A stretch of DNA of 64,000 nucleotides from Acidobacteriota bacterium (GTDB lineage Bacteria > Acidobacteriota > Terriglobia > Terriglobales > Acidobacteriaceae), in NCBI GenBank assembly GCA_003225175.1, contig QIBA01000047.1, positions 1 through 64,000 of the forward strand, read 5' to 3'. Under the pieces are notes generated by a model. It searched no databases, was not told the DNA's origin, and saw only the letters and a program-made list of their open reading frames with translations. Positions 1 to 8,079 of the stretch are shown here, in pieces (within the stretch, counting starts at the first letter, position 1; every line of letters starts with the position of its first letter). A program made the position numbers and the translations under genes.

Positions 1-289
1 CACATTTCGCAGGTAGATTACTCAGAATCGGCCTCCGGCTCTGTGTCAGAAATTGAATTGCAATGGCGAACGTTCCGTCCTCAATTGTCGTTTCGCCTGA
101 CTCGCCTGACTTTGCCTTCGGATAATGAAGCTGCACGCGAACTCTCGAACCACGTGCGGCTCGCTCAACTCGTCCCTTCACAGTGATCGTATAGATCGCA
201 CATTCTGCGTATCCACGAGAAACACAGCCCGCCAGACTAATCCATAAAGTCCAAACAATGAGGAGCAGGGGCACGGATCGCATCGACAT
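1..289 (-). CDS. Putative lipoprotein, C-terminus cut by window edge
   Basis: Only the first 96 codons are visible; the rest lies beyond the left edge. Translation from the ATG at 289 gives a hydrophobic segment (about residues 6-20) ending in a lipobox, LAGC with Cys22. This predicts Sec export, lipidation on Cys22 and membrane anchoring. The start is fixed by an AAGGAG ribosome site eight bases upstream. The visible mature part is short, mixed in charge and beta-strand-like (for example VKGRVERAARGSRVRVQL), perhaps a small carrier or regulatory beta-domain, but I do not recognise the family. The gene reads away from the response regulator region and appears to have its own promoter in the spacer at 290-741. 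Confidence 0.6.
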   Translation of the reverse strand, partial: MSMRSVPLLLIVWTLWISLAGCVSRGYAECAIYTITVKGRVERAARGSRVRVQLHYPKAKSGESGETTIEDGTFAIAIQFLTQSRRPILSNLPAKC

Positions 290-741
290 GAGCTTCACTC
301 CTTGAGCATCCGCTCTAGGCACCGCTACCTTTTGTTCGGCATATTTTATGCGAAAGAAGGCATGCTAACGATTCGTTCTGCCATAGTTGTTGTTAAATCG
401 CCATTACACTCACGACAAACTGCTTTTGATCGTTTCCTTGGTGGATAGTCGGCTACCCGGAAGTTGCGATTGAACGGAGAGTAAGTTCCGTGTTGCCCGT
501 TACTCGCCAGCAAAGCTGGAATCAGGTTCGTTCATCGTAATCGAGTCTGGCAGAGCCTTGGCTGCCGCGCCGCCTGACCTACTGTCATGTCTTACCACCA
601 CGGTGCACCAGGAGACGGGTAACCAGCCTTCCCGTTTTGGGTTTTGCTTCAGACTTCCATGTAAAGGGTGGCCCATCCTCGCGCGCTGTTCGCGAGGTGG
701 GATTCGAGCGTGGTGAAACCCGGCGAGCGAGTTTCGTGCTC
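290..741. other. Intergenic spacer with a palindromic element
   Basis: No convincing gene. It holds the ribosome site of the lipoprotein gene (295-302 on the minus strand) and presumably its promoter. Near the 3' end of the response regulator gene is a long imperfect dyad at 672-701, listed separately. No T-run follows either side of that dyad, so it is not a textbook terminator. Confidence 0.5.
672..701. repeat. Palindromic intergenic element (CCCATCCTCGCG dyad)
   Basis: CCCA-t-CCTCGCG (672-683) pairs with CGCGAGG-TGGG (691-701) across a 7-base loop, giving 11 pairs with one bulged T. It lies about 40 bp past the stop of the minus-strand response regulator. The surrounding sequence (GGGTGGCCCATCC and GGTGAAACCCGG) adds further partial symmetry. 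It may be a dispersed REP-like element or a transcript-end hairpin; I see only one copy here. Confidence 0.45.
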
Positions 742-1629
742 CTATGCGATTTTTTGTCTGATTCTCCGCGTTGACTTTGTGTGCTGGGGTGCGACGTCCG
801 TGGCTTGGAAGGCGCGGATGGATTCTTCCAGAAGCGCCTGCAGGTATTCGCCGATCTTCAGCGTCTCGGGTATGAGCGTGCTCAGATTCATGACCAGCAG
901 GTTTTCCTGCAAGACGGCGCCAATCACCCGGTTCAGGATGCGCGTCTCGGTTACCAGAAGCGGTATGGTATAGCGCTGCCGCGCGCGATCGGCGCCATGC
1001 ACTGCTGCGGCGCTCAGGGATTCGGCTGCGACATGCGTTTCCCCGGCTTCAAGGGCATTGGCGAGGTCATTCAACAGCAGCGGCAAACGATCAATGCGTT
1101 CTTCCTTGCTGATCGGAACTGCGGAGAGCCTTGGGTCTGCTTCGACCTCCTCAAGCCAGCGCTGAATAATTTCGTTGGAGTTTTCGAGGACTACATGCCA
1201 TGCCTGCTTGCAAGGCGCCTGGCCGCAAACGCGCGGATGGCGGGCTTTCTCCTTGAGCGTAGCGATCAGCGTGGGAATGTCGGCAGGCTTGGTGAAGTAA
1301 TCGTCCACCTGCTTGCGGATAGCTTCGAGCGCCGTTTGGAAATCCGGATATCCGGTCAGAATGAATGTGGCGGCGCTCGGCTGAATTCGGCGCATGGCGC
1401 TGACCAATATGAATCCATCGGCCGGGCTGCCGATGTTCAGATCGGTGAGCAGCACGTCGAACTCGCGATGGCTGATGAGCTCCAGCGCTTCCGGCACCGA
1501 TGCCGCCACCGTTACGTCGAACCCCTGCTGTTCCAGGATCGCGGGAAGGGTCATCCGGATCGCTCTTTCGTCATCAACGAATAGCACGCGTGTCTTGGGA
1601 GTTTGCAAATCTTGGTTCTCAGTTCTCAC
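742..1629 (-). CDS. Response regulator with RsbRD-like C-terminal domain
   Basis: A cytoplasmic signalling protein of 295 residues. Residues about 14-125 form a CheY-like receiver: acidic pair in VLFVDDE, phospho-acceptor Asp63 in VLLTDLNIG, the Thr of FILTGYP and the Lys of DYFTKPAD. The C-terminal half (from about residue 135) is helical and resembles the RsbRD N-terminal domain of RsbR-type regulators and some histidine kinases (WLEEVEADPRL, then a heme-free globin-like helical bundle). There is no DNA-binding domain, so output is probably protein-protein. I chose the GTG at 1629 because the receiver begins just after it and the in-frame sequence upstream looks non-coding; a longer frame runs to 1797. 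No strong ribosome site is visible, so the start is uncertain. It stands alone with no kinase beside it. Confidence 0.8.
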   Translation of the reverse strand: MRTENQDLQTPKTRVLFVDDERAIRMTLPAILEQQGFDVTVAASVPEALELISHREFDVLLTDLNIGSPADGFILVSAMRRIQPSAATFILTGYPDFQTALEAIRKQVDDYFTKPADIPTLIATLKEKARHPRVCGQAPCKQAWHVVLENSNEIIQRWLEEVEADPRLSAVPISKEERIDRLPLLLNDLANALEAGETHVAAESLSAAAVHGADRARQRYTIPLLVTETRILNRVIGAVLQENLLVMNLSTLIPETLKIGEYLQALLEESIRAFQATDVAPQHTKSTRRIRQKIA

Positions 1630-2004
1630 AATCGGGTTAGATGCTTCCAGTGCTCCTGCCCAAAAAAAATAATTGCTCGGATGTTTGCGGCAGCCTCTTG
1701 CCCGCCGCTGATTGCTGATTGCCGGGTACTCCGTCGGGTGCCTTTGGCTTACATCCGCGGTTGAAGGCGCGCCAGACGAAGTCTTGTGCATGATCACGGC
1801 GAAGGCGGGCGCGGTTTGCAGGAGTTACGCGCTCCGGATTGTCGTGTCCGGAGCAATGATCTTTCAACACCGAACCTGGTTCGGTGCTACCACGGGTCAA
1901 GATTACCAGTCAACGAAAATTTCATTTTGGAACTCAGGCGGCTCGGGCAGAGTGCTCGTCGCAGTCATTGGACGCTGGCGCGAGCAACGGATGCGAATTT
2001 CAGA

Positions 2005-2035
2005 ATTCACTGCTTATTCACTGTTATTCACTGTT
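2005..2035. repeat. Tandem ATTCACTG repeats
   Basis: Three adjacent copies of ATTCACTG(C)TT at 2005-2015, 2016-2025 and 2026-2035. The last two are identical 10-mers and the first carries an extra C. They are close in sequence to the second array about 95 bp further on (AATTCGCTG). Confidence 0.7.
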
Positions 2036-2129
2036 CTTGGGGGCGGGGAAAAACTGCGAATTTCCGTAATCCCTTGACGCGGCAGCGGGTTACGCGGAGT
2101 TGTCCGTTGCTCGCCACCCTTTTGTAAAA

Positions 2130-2165
2130 AAATTCGCTGTTAAATTCGCTGATAAATTCGCTGTT
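2130..2165. repeat. Three 12-bp tandem repeats AAATTCGCTG(T/A)T
   Basis: Units at 2130-2141, 2142-2153 and 2154-2165. The outer two are identical and the middle one differs by one base. There are no unique spacers, so this is not a CRISPR array. Function unknown; it could be protein-binding iterons or replication slippage. Confidence 0.8.
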
Positions 2166-2379
2166 CCGCGAACACCAGTGAATTCGGCCAGTTTGAAACT
2201 CAGTCCGTTGCTCTCAGCAGGAGGGGTCGTGGAGTGTTTGGATTGCAGCTCGCGTAAGCTGCCGGCGCTTGGTTAGAAGTCGTGTGATGTCGGAGAAGCG
2301 AGTGCGCCACGAGATGGCGCGAGGTTGGGCCGTCCTTATTTCACTAGCCGGCAGGCATCTGCACTCAAAGGATTATTGC

Positions 2380-3282
2380 CTAAGACTCAGATCCGTGAGC
2401 AGCCTGATAGCGAGAGCGACGGCGCTCGACGACTTGTTTTTGCAACACTTTCTCCACCATCCGCTCAACCTGGGGCATGAAGGGTTCCTGATTGAGAAGC
2501 GCAACCTTTCCGCCGCTGTGTCCCATCTGCAGGGCTACTTCGTTCCAACGTAACAGAGGCGAGGTGATGGGAATTTGAATCGATTCGCGTGAGGGCTCAG
2601 GCTTCAGCAGATATCCGACCCAGATCAGCAGCGACGAGTAGTAAGCCATCGGCAGGAATTGTGACCAGAGTGGGAACTTGCTGATGTGCGAGGCGGCTAA
2701 TGCGCTGTAGACAACGATTGTGCAAAATGCATCGAACCCGAATCCCAGGGCGAACCCAAATACCCGATTGCGCATGGAAACGCCTAGATGCTGAGAGCCG
2801 ATGAACAGAAAGATCAGTAGGGCGCATTCCATCACGCCGACAATGCGCTCGAAGTCGTGGACACCGGTCGCTAACCAACGGTGTGGGGCTCCAACTGAAG
2901 AAGCTGGGTTGCTGATGAAGACCAGAAAGCCGATGAAGAAGACAGACCCAGCAGCCCATTTGAAGACGATCTTTGCCAAATCCTGAAGTCCCGCGAAGGG
3001 CGTGAATGCGGCGCAGAAAATCTCGTAGAGAACTGCGAGGGCAGCCATGTTCGCCAGTGCCGTGCCTACCCAGTACACCGAAAAGTACGGCCACGAAGAG
3101 AATCCAAACTTGCGATAGCAGACAAAGCGAACCACGTTGAGCAGGGTCAGAAGGATGAGGTAGGAAGCAAAGAATGCAAACTGCTTCAACAACTTACGTC
3201 GATACAGCAAATAGACGCAAAACAGCTGGAGAATCGGGCAGGACAGCCAAATCAACGTTGCTTGAAGTGTTAGGCCGGGCAT
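2380..3282 (-). CDS. Multi-pass membrane protein of unknown function
   Basis: A 300-residue integral membrane protein with about seven hydrophobic segments: near residues 5-25, 35-50, 65-90, 105-125, 150-165, 175-200 and 210-225. A cytoplasmic C-terminal tail of about 70 residues follows, rich in charge (ERMVEKVLQKQVVERRRSRY). From memory this resembles a widespread but uncharacterised family of Acidobacteriota membrane proteins that begin with a TLIWLSCPILQL-like helix; I cannot assign a function. I chose the ATG at 3282 because it sits just before the first helix. A longer frame to 3387 would overlap the small secreted peptide gene upstream, and neither start has a good ribosome site. It lies 85 bp downstream of that peptide gene and may be co-transcribed with it. 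Confidence 0.7.
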   Translation of the reverse strand: MPGLTLQATLIWLSCPILQLFCVYLLYRRKLLKQFAFFASYLILLTLLNVVRFVCYRKFGFSSWPYFSVYWVGTALANMAALAVLYEIFCAAFTPFAGLQDLAKIVFKWAAGSVFFIGFLVFISNPASSVGAPHRWLATGVHDFERIVGVMECALLIFLFIGSQHLGVSMRNRVFGFALGFGFDAFCTIVVYSALAASHISKFPLWSQFLPMAYYSSLLIWVGYLLKPEPSRESIQIPITSPLLRWNEVALQMGHSGGKVALLNQEPFMPQVERMVEKVLQKQVVERRRSRYQAAHGSES

Positions 3283-3367
3283 TGTCCAAGCTTGCGAGGA
3301 GGATATTCCCTTGCCCGGCCTATCTTCAAGCAGAAAGTAAGGGCTCGCGTAGTGCCCCTGGAAGGCG

Positions 3368-3508
3368 CTAGTTGACCAAGCAACCATCCGGCGGGCAGAT
3401 CGGCACCGGGTCGCCGCCAGCGTTGCCTGGTCGGTTTTGCGAAACTCCGGCAGTGGCGACCACTACTCCTAAAGTGAGAGTTGCAAGTAACAAGCGAAAC
3501 TTCTTCAT
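3368..3508 (-). CDS. Small secreted peptide, 46 residues
   Basis: A short gene with a well-placed ribosome site (GGAGGA eight bases before the ATG at 3508). The product begins MKKFRLLLATLTLGVVVATA, a classic Sec signal peptide with a likely cleavage after residue 20 or so. That leaves a mature peptide of only about 25 residues, rich in Gly and Pro, ending in CPPDGC-LVN with two closely spaced cysteines that could form a disulphide or bind a metal. I do not recognise a family. It precedes the membrane protein gene at 2380-3282 in the same direction, so the two could form an operon in which the peptide is a ligand or substrate of the membrane protein; that is speculation. Confidence 0.6.
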   Translation of the reverse strand: MKKFRLLLATLTLGVVVATAGVSQNRPGNAGGDPVPICPPDGCLVN

Positions 3509-3963
3509 AATGTTTTCCTCCAAACAACAAGCAGGTAACCCGCACACATGCACTGGAGGTTACCTACTTGCCGACAATATCAACCCCGATGCGAGATTCC
3601 CAACAGGTTTTTCCTCCAGAGCTTCATGCAACGAGTCTGAAGAACATGGCCTCCCGGGCTCAGAGCTATAGCATTTTTCGTTGACAATTCCATTTCGGCA
3701 GATGACGCAGATGAACCCTCGAAAGGGTTGTGAAATCGAGCGATTAGCGCTCTACAAGGCTTTTAGAATCAAATTCTTGTAAATTGGTGGCCGCGGATGC
3801 GGCAGGCTTTCCACTGAGGTGAGAAATTTCTAATGGCCTGGAAGCCTGAGATCAGATTGCGAGTGCTGATGGTCAGAAAAACCGGTCCAAGCCAGCTCGG
3901 CTAATCGTATCAAGATGGTAATTTTGGGTCGATGGTCGACCCAATGCTCAATCCTCTCAGGAA
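3509..3963. other. Intergenic spacer
   Basis: About 455 bp with no supportable gene. It carries the ribosome site and presumed promoter of the secreted peptide on the minus strand, a small hairpin AACCCT-cgaa-AGGGTT at 3714-3729, and the 9-bp hairpin at 3924-3944 listed separately. Confidence 0.5.
3924..3944 (-). terminator. Hairpin after the acylase gene, possible transcript end
   Basis: TTGGGTCGA-tgg-TCGACCCAA is a perfect 9-bp stem with a 3-base loop, 20 bp past the acylase stop codon. On the minus strand it is followed by AATTACC rather than a U-run, so it is not an intrinsic terminator by the usual rule. It may protect the 3' end or mark factor-dependent termination. Confidence 0.35.
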
Positions 3964-6129
3964 TTAAGTCCCCGGGTGGTATTCGCGCTCGGTATGACCG
4001 GCCAATTGTGAGCGGTAAAAGTAGACTTCGCGCAGGTTCCCGGTGCTGTAGCGCGTTGCCTCATCGTTGAAATGAGGCGACGAGGGATGGCCGCTCTCAC
4101 CGCCGGCAGTGACCGCTTTGGCGCGTACGCGGTCTCCAAATTCCACAACTGCAACAAAGCTGTTGCCGCTGGTGCCGTACCACCTCTTTGTTCCCGGATA
4201 AGCGCGTGCTGCGAAGGACGCCAGCGATCCCCAGCGCGAAGAGGTGAAGCCGACGGGAATGCTAGGTTGCGAATCAGCGAAACGCTGAACAATGTCACCA
4301 TTAAGCCGCTGGTATCGGTTGATCTCGCTCCAGGGAGTCTTCCAGCTTCCGAACTCAGTCGCGAGTCTGTCGGATGCCGCAGCGAATGATTCCAGGAGCT
4401 GCTGCGGCGCTGCGGCGCTGACCGTATCGGCAGTCAAGCCCGTCTTTCGCGCGTCAATGTCTAATCGTCTTTGGACATCCTCGCCCCAGAAGACAGCCAA
4501 CGATGTAGCAACAGATGAGCTCGACCAGCGAAGGTCCCACTTGCGCAGAACTTCGATTTCATCTGCCAATCTGGCTTTCAAGGGATTGTCGTCAGCCGCA
4601 TTCTCCCAAGCTTTAACCAAGGCTGGAATCGGCTTCTCAAACCAGGTCAGATAGCTGTCGTATGCCGCGGCTATGAGGGAATCGAGAGTGAAGTCCCTGG
4701 TTCCCTGTAACACCCGGATGGCGTGCAGTCCACGGGCTGATTCACCGCCGGTTTCCACGTATGCAGGATAGTCTTCTCGTTTTGGGCTGCTGGGGCCGGC
4801 AGCGGACCATGGCCAATTGTTGCAGTTATACAGCCAGCCGCTTTTTGGGTTCAGCAGATGCGGCGTTTCATCAAGGGAAAGAACTCCATGCCATTCGGTT
4901 GCAGGATTGCTTCCGTCCACCGGCTTGGTCCAGTCGAAGCCGGTATCCCGTTTTGGGATGAAGTTGCCGTGGAAATATGCGATGTCGCCAGCGGAATCGG
5001 CGAAGATGGTGTTGTTCGACGAGTTCGCCTGAAGTTCCATCGTCCTCCGAAAAGACTGATAGTCCTTCGTCTTTGTGCGGGTATAAGACTGGATCAGCTG
5101 CTTTACTGGTTCCTGCAGCAACCTGATACTGATCCACTTTCCACCGATCTCGCCGATGATTGGCCCGTGGTGAGTGCGATAAATGGTGAACTTCCTGGTG
5201 GCTAGACCGTGGTCGGTTTTATAGGGCACGGCGATTTCGGTTACCACGACAGGTCGCTCTTCATTCCCATATTTGTAGTAGAGCCGATCCCCCTTTTTTT
5301 CCACGGTCTCCAGGTACTCGTCGATGGCGTCAACGCCACTCGAAGTATGCATCCAGCCAGTGTGCTCGTTGAATCCCTGATAGATGAAGAATTGACCCCA
5401 GGTTGCGGCGCCGTAGGCATTCAGTCCTTCGTCGCTCACCATCTGCAGTTCGGACCGGAAAAAAAACGAGGTGTGCGGATTGATCAGCAGCAGAGCGTGA
5501 TGGCTGAGAGTGTTCGAAGGCGCAATCGCCATTCCGTTTGATCCTGTCGGTTCCGCGGGTTCGGCGTTGTCGGGCAAGAATGCGTCACTCACTTGGGTCT
5601 TACCGTAGAACGCCTCAAGCTGCTTAAGGTTCACCCGCTCTATGTCGCCACCGATGCTTCCTTCGGTGAAGGTGAGCGCCATCCATGGCTCAAATCGCTC
5701 GATGACTCTCGGTTTAACTTCCGCATGCTTAAAGAGGTAGTAATTCAGTCCGTCGGCGAACGCTCCCATGAGGCTCTTCAGCCACTCGGGACTCGATGTG
5801 TATTGCGACTTCATCGCATCCGGATCGATAAAGAGCTTCATGCGCAGGTCCTGGTATATCTTTGACTCACCTTCTGCTTCCGCGAGCCGTCCTATGGCAT
5901 TGATGTAGTTAGTCTCAACGCGATTGAAGTCGTCCTCGGCCTGCGCATACATCGCTCCAAACACGGTATCGGCATCGGTTTTTCCGAAGACGTGCGCGAT
6001 TCCCCAATCGTCTCTCACGATGGTCACGTTGCGTGCCCGTCGTTCCCAGCGCGCAAGCTCATTTTTTTCCGGTGCTGCAGTGGCAAGACAGGATGATGCT
6101 ATGAGGAGGACGAAGAGAATTTTCTTCAT
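3964..6129 (-). CDS. Penicillin acylase family Ntn-hydrolase, exported
   Basis: A 721-residue precursor of the N-terminal-nucleophile amidohydrolase family (penicillin G acylase, aculeacin and acyl-homoserine-lactone acylases). It starts with a signal peptide (MKKILFVLLIASSCLATAA), then the alpha-chain region. The autocatalytic cleavage point is in PTGSNGMAIAP, where Ser197 would become the N-terminus and nucleophile of the beta chain. The beta chain also has the family pattern HTGWMHTSSGVD and the conserved Asn in the LQANSSNNTIFAD block. It should act in the periplasm on amide-linked acyl groups; the substrate cannot be read from sequence. I chose the ATG at 6129 because it gives the signal peptide; the frame is open to 6192. 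The ABC exporter directly upstream in the same direction suggests joint export or detoxification, which is inference. Confidence 0.88.
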   Translation of the reverse strand: MKKILFVLLIASSCLATAAPEKNELARWERRARNVTIVRDDWGIAHVFGKTDADTVFGAMYAQAEDDFNRVETNYINAIGRLAEAEGESKIYQDLRMKLFIDPDAMKSQYTSSPEWLKSLMGAFADGLNYYLFKHAEVKPRVIERFEPWMALTFTEGSIGGDIERVNLKQLEAFYGKTQVSDAFLPDNAEPAEPTGSNGMAIAPSNTLSHHALLLINPHTSFFFRSELQMVSDEGLNAYGAATWGQFFIYQGFNEHTGWMHTSSGVDAIDEYLETVEKKGDRLYYKYGNEERPVVVTEIAVPYKTDHGLATRKFTIYRTHHGPIIGEIGGKWISIRLLQEPVKQLIQSYTRTKTKDYQSFRRTMELQANSSNNTIFADSAGDIAYFHGNFIPKRDTGFDWTKPVDGSNPATEWHGVLSLDETPHLLNPKSGWLYNCNNWPWSAAGPSSPKREDYPAYVETGGESARGLHAIRVLQGTRDFTLDSLIAAAYDSYLTWFEKPIPALVKAWENAADDNPLKARLADEIEVLRKWDLRWSSSSVATSLAVFWGEDVQRRLDIDARKTGLTADTVSAAAPQQLLESFAAASDRLATEFGSWKTPWSEINRYQRLNGDIVQRFADSQPSIPVGFTSSRWGSLASFAARAYPGTKRWYGTSGNSFVAVVEFGDRVRAKAVTAGGESGHPSSPHFNDEATRYSTGNLREVYFYRSQLAGHTEREYHPGT

Positions 6130-6207
6130 TAGGCTTGAGGCTCCACGAATCGACAAACGTCCATTCAATATCACAGTGAGGCGGGTAGACAAATCTCAGA
6201 CGGATCT

Positions 6208-7008
6208 CTAGCTCAATATTCTGGCTAGAAATCCTTTCATGCCAATCGATGTGAGGAGCGCAAGGGAAACCGTCAGCGCTAAGAGACTGGCCCAAACTGG
6301 CATATGGGGCAGGGAAGGCGTCAATGCGGTTCGCAGGCCCTCGCTCATGTAGACGAGGGGATTGAGCAGAACCACGATTTGCAGCCAGCGTACGTGCGCA
6401 AGCAGCCCCCAGGGGTAATAGACGCAGCCTAGAAACGTTACGGGAACCACGATAATGCCGAAGATCAGTCCGATCTGCTGCGGTTTCACGGAGACGCCGA
6501 TTGTCAGACCGACTGCGCCTGAGACGAGACTAGCCAGCAGCACGACTACTATTAAAGTTGCCCAGTTAGCAACGTGCACGTGAACTTGTTTGGCCGGAAT
6601 GAAGTAGACCAGCGGAAAGATCACAATGGCGGCGAAAATGCTCTGGATCGCGCTGAACACGATTTTTTCAACCGCGACCATTTGGACGGGCAAAGGTGAC
6701 ATTACCCGGTCGTGAATTTCGCGCGTAGCTCCGATCTCAACCGATAACGGCAGCGCTGTGGCCATGATTCCCTGAAAGAAGATGCCGACCGCGATTAATC
6801 CAGGAAGGATTACTGTGCCAAAGCCAACTCCACCAGGGCTTTGGAATCCTTGTCCCATTTTGGGGAACAAATACGTGAAGACGAACACAAACATCAGCGG
6901 GTTCATCACTGTGCGAATCAGGAAGGCAATGAACTCTCGGCGGAGCACGCTCAGGTCGCGCAGCAACATACCCCAGAACGCCCGCCATCGCAGGGCAGAA
7001 CTATTCAC
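6208..7008 (-). CDS. ABC-2 type transporter permease
   Basis: A 266-residue membrane subunit of an ABC-2 exporter (DrrB/NodJ-like). After a short cytoplasmic N-terminus (LRDLSVLRREFIAFLIR) there are about six membrane helices, with the ABC-2 signature region around LGCVYYPWGLLAHVRWLQ. The GTG start at 7008 overlaps the last codons of the ATPase gene by 8 bases and has a GGGGAGGG ribosome site, so the two are translationally coupled and form one exporter. The half-transporters presumably assemble as two permeases plus two ATPases. The substrate is unknown; DrrAB relatives export drugs and lipids. The acylase gene follows after about 80 bp. Confidence 0.9.
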   Translation of the reverse strand: MNSSALRWRAFWGMLLRDLSVLRREFIAFLIRTVMNPLMFVFVFTYLFPKMGQGFQSPGGVGFGTVILPGLIAVGIFFQGIMATALPLSVEIGATREIHDRVMSPLPVQMVAVEKIVFSAIQSIFAAIVIFPLVYFIPAKQVHVHVANWATLIVVVLLASLVSGAVGLTIGVSVKPQQIGLIFGIIVVPVTFLGCVYYPWGLLAHVRWLQIVVLLNPLVYMSEGLRTALTPSLPHMPVWASLLALTVSLALLTSIGMKGFLARILS

Positions 7009-7948
7009 GCAGGTCCCTCCCCGTGAGCTTGATAAAGACCGTCTCCAATGAGGTTTCGTTTACCGAGATGTCGCGGAGATTATTTCCAGCAATCTCCACG
7101 ATGCGGGGCAAAATTCCGTCACTGCCTGTGGTAAATACGCGAAGGCCTTCGGAGAAGCTTTCGACCGAGGCCACTTCCCGTAGTTGCTGCAAGCGAGCCG
7201 CGAGGGCAGAGCCATCGGCCTGACGCAGATGCAGCTCAAAAATTTTCTGCGCTCCAACGCCGCGCTTTAGTTCTTCGGGAGTATCGCAAACCAGGATCTT
7301 TCCATGATCGATGATAGCGACTCGGTCGCAGAGCTCATCGGCTTCTTCCATATAGTGCGTTGTAAGCAGGATGGTGATCCCTTGTTGCCGAAGCGTCCGA
7401 ATGTTGTCCCACAGCGCGAGACGTGATTGCGGGTCGAGGCCGGCGCTGGGCTCATCAAGAAACAGGATTGTGGGATTGTGAGCGATGGCGCGGGCGATTT
7501 GCACGCGTTGCGCGAGGCCACCTGAGAGCTCCCGTACAAATGACTTGCCGCGTTCACTGAGCTTGAACATCTCCAGCAACTCGCTGGTGCGTTTGGACGC
7601 TTGCGAGCTGCCGAAGCCGAAATATCGGCAATGGAAGTAGATGTTCTCCCAGATTGTGCACTGCCGGTCGAGGGTGTTGTATTGCGGCACCACGCCCATG
7701 TAACGACGCGCTTCAGCGGGATGAGCTATGACGTCGATGGCGGCAACCTGAACCTTTCCTGAAGTAGGAAGCGAACGCGTGGTGCAGACGCTGATTGTGG
7801 TTGATTTACCGGCTCCGTTTGGTCCAAGCAGCCCGAAGAGTTCTCCGGTCGCGACGCTTAGATCGATGCTCTTAACAGCTTCGATCGGTACTTTGCCCGT
7901 ATATGTCTTGTAAAGCTTTTCGATGCTGACGATGGGTGCAGTGGTCAC
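7001..7948 (-). CDS. ABC transporter ATP-binding protein, DrrA/NodI type
   Basis: A 315-residue ATPase that powers the ABC-2 permease encoded next. It shows Walker A GPNGAGKST, Q-loop in VVPQYNTLD, signature LSGGLAQRVQIARA, Walker B ILFLDEPSAGLDP and the switch His in LLTTHYMEEAD. An extra C-terminal domain of about 80 residues is typical of DrrA-like exporters. The start is a GTG at 7948 (VTTAPIVSIEKLYKTY) with no strong ribosome site. It heads the three-gene unit ATPase-permease-acylase on the minus strand. The signature motif has Leu where many ABC proteins have Gln or Met, which is minor. Confidence 0.93.
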   Translation of the reverse strand: MTTAPIVSIEKLYKTYTGKVPIEAVKSIDLSVATGELFGLLGPNGAGKSTTISVCTTRSLPTSGKVQVAAIDVIAHPAEARRYMGVVPQYNTLDRQCTIWENIYFHCRYFGFGSSQASKRTSELLEMFKLSERGKSFVRELSGGLAQRVQIARAIAHNPTILFLDEPSAGLDPQSRLALWDNIRTLRQQGITILLTTHYMEEADELCDRVAIIDHGKILVCDTPEELKRGVGAQKIFELHLRQADGSALAARLQQLREVASVESFSEGLRVFTTGSDGILPRIVEIAGNNLRDISVNETSLETVFIKLTGRDLRE

Positions 7949-8079
7949 GACGCTTTGCCAGACTCGCTCAATTGTAAAGCCTTCAATCGACGAGATGAGA
8001 TAACAGATCGAGACGCGATTTCGAACTCTGCGACGAGAACCGACTAGAGCACAGCTTCCCTGGAGGAACTGCTCGGCAA

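Larger units (their letters stand above)
1630..2379. other. Long intergenic spacer, repeat-bearing
   Basis: About 750 bp without a supportable gene; open frames here have no ribosome site or protein-like composition. It contains a perfect dyad, CACCGAAC-ctg-GTTCGGTG at 1868-1886, which could be an operator upstream of the response regulator, and two sets of short tandem repeats (2005-2035 and 2130-2165), listed separately. Confidence 0.5.

Noticed and set aside
781-1584. Long plus-strand open frame opposite the response regulator gene
   Set aside because: It mirrors the codon structure of the receiver gene on the other strand, has no ribosome site and no domain.
2130-2165. CRISPR array
   Set aside because: Only three 12-bp units with no unique spacers and no cas genes.
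3964-6129. Beta-lactam resistance gene
   Set aside because: Penicillin-acylase-fold enzymes act on many amides; nothing in the sequence shows a role in drug resistance.
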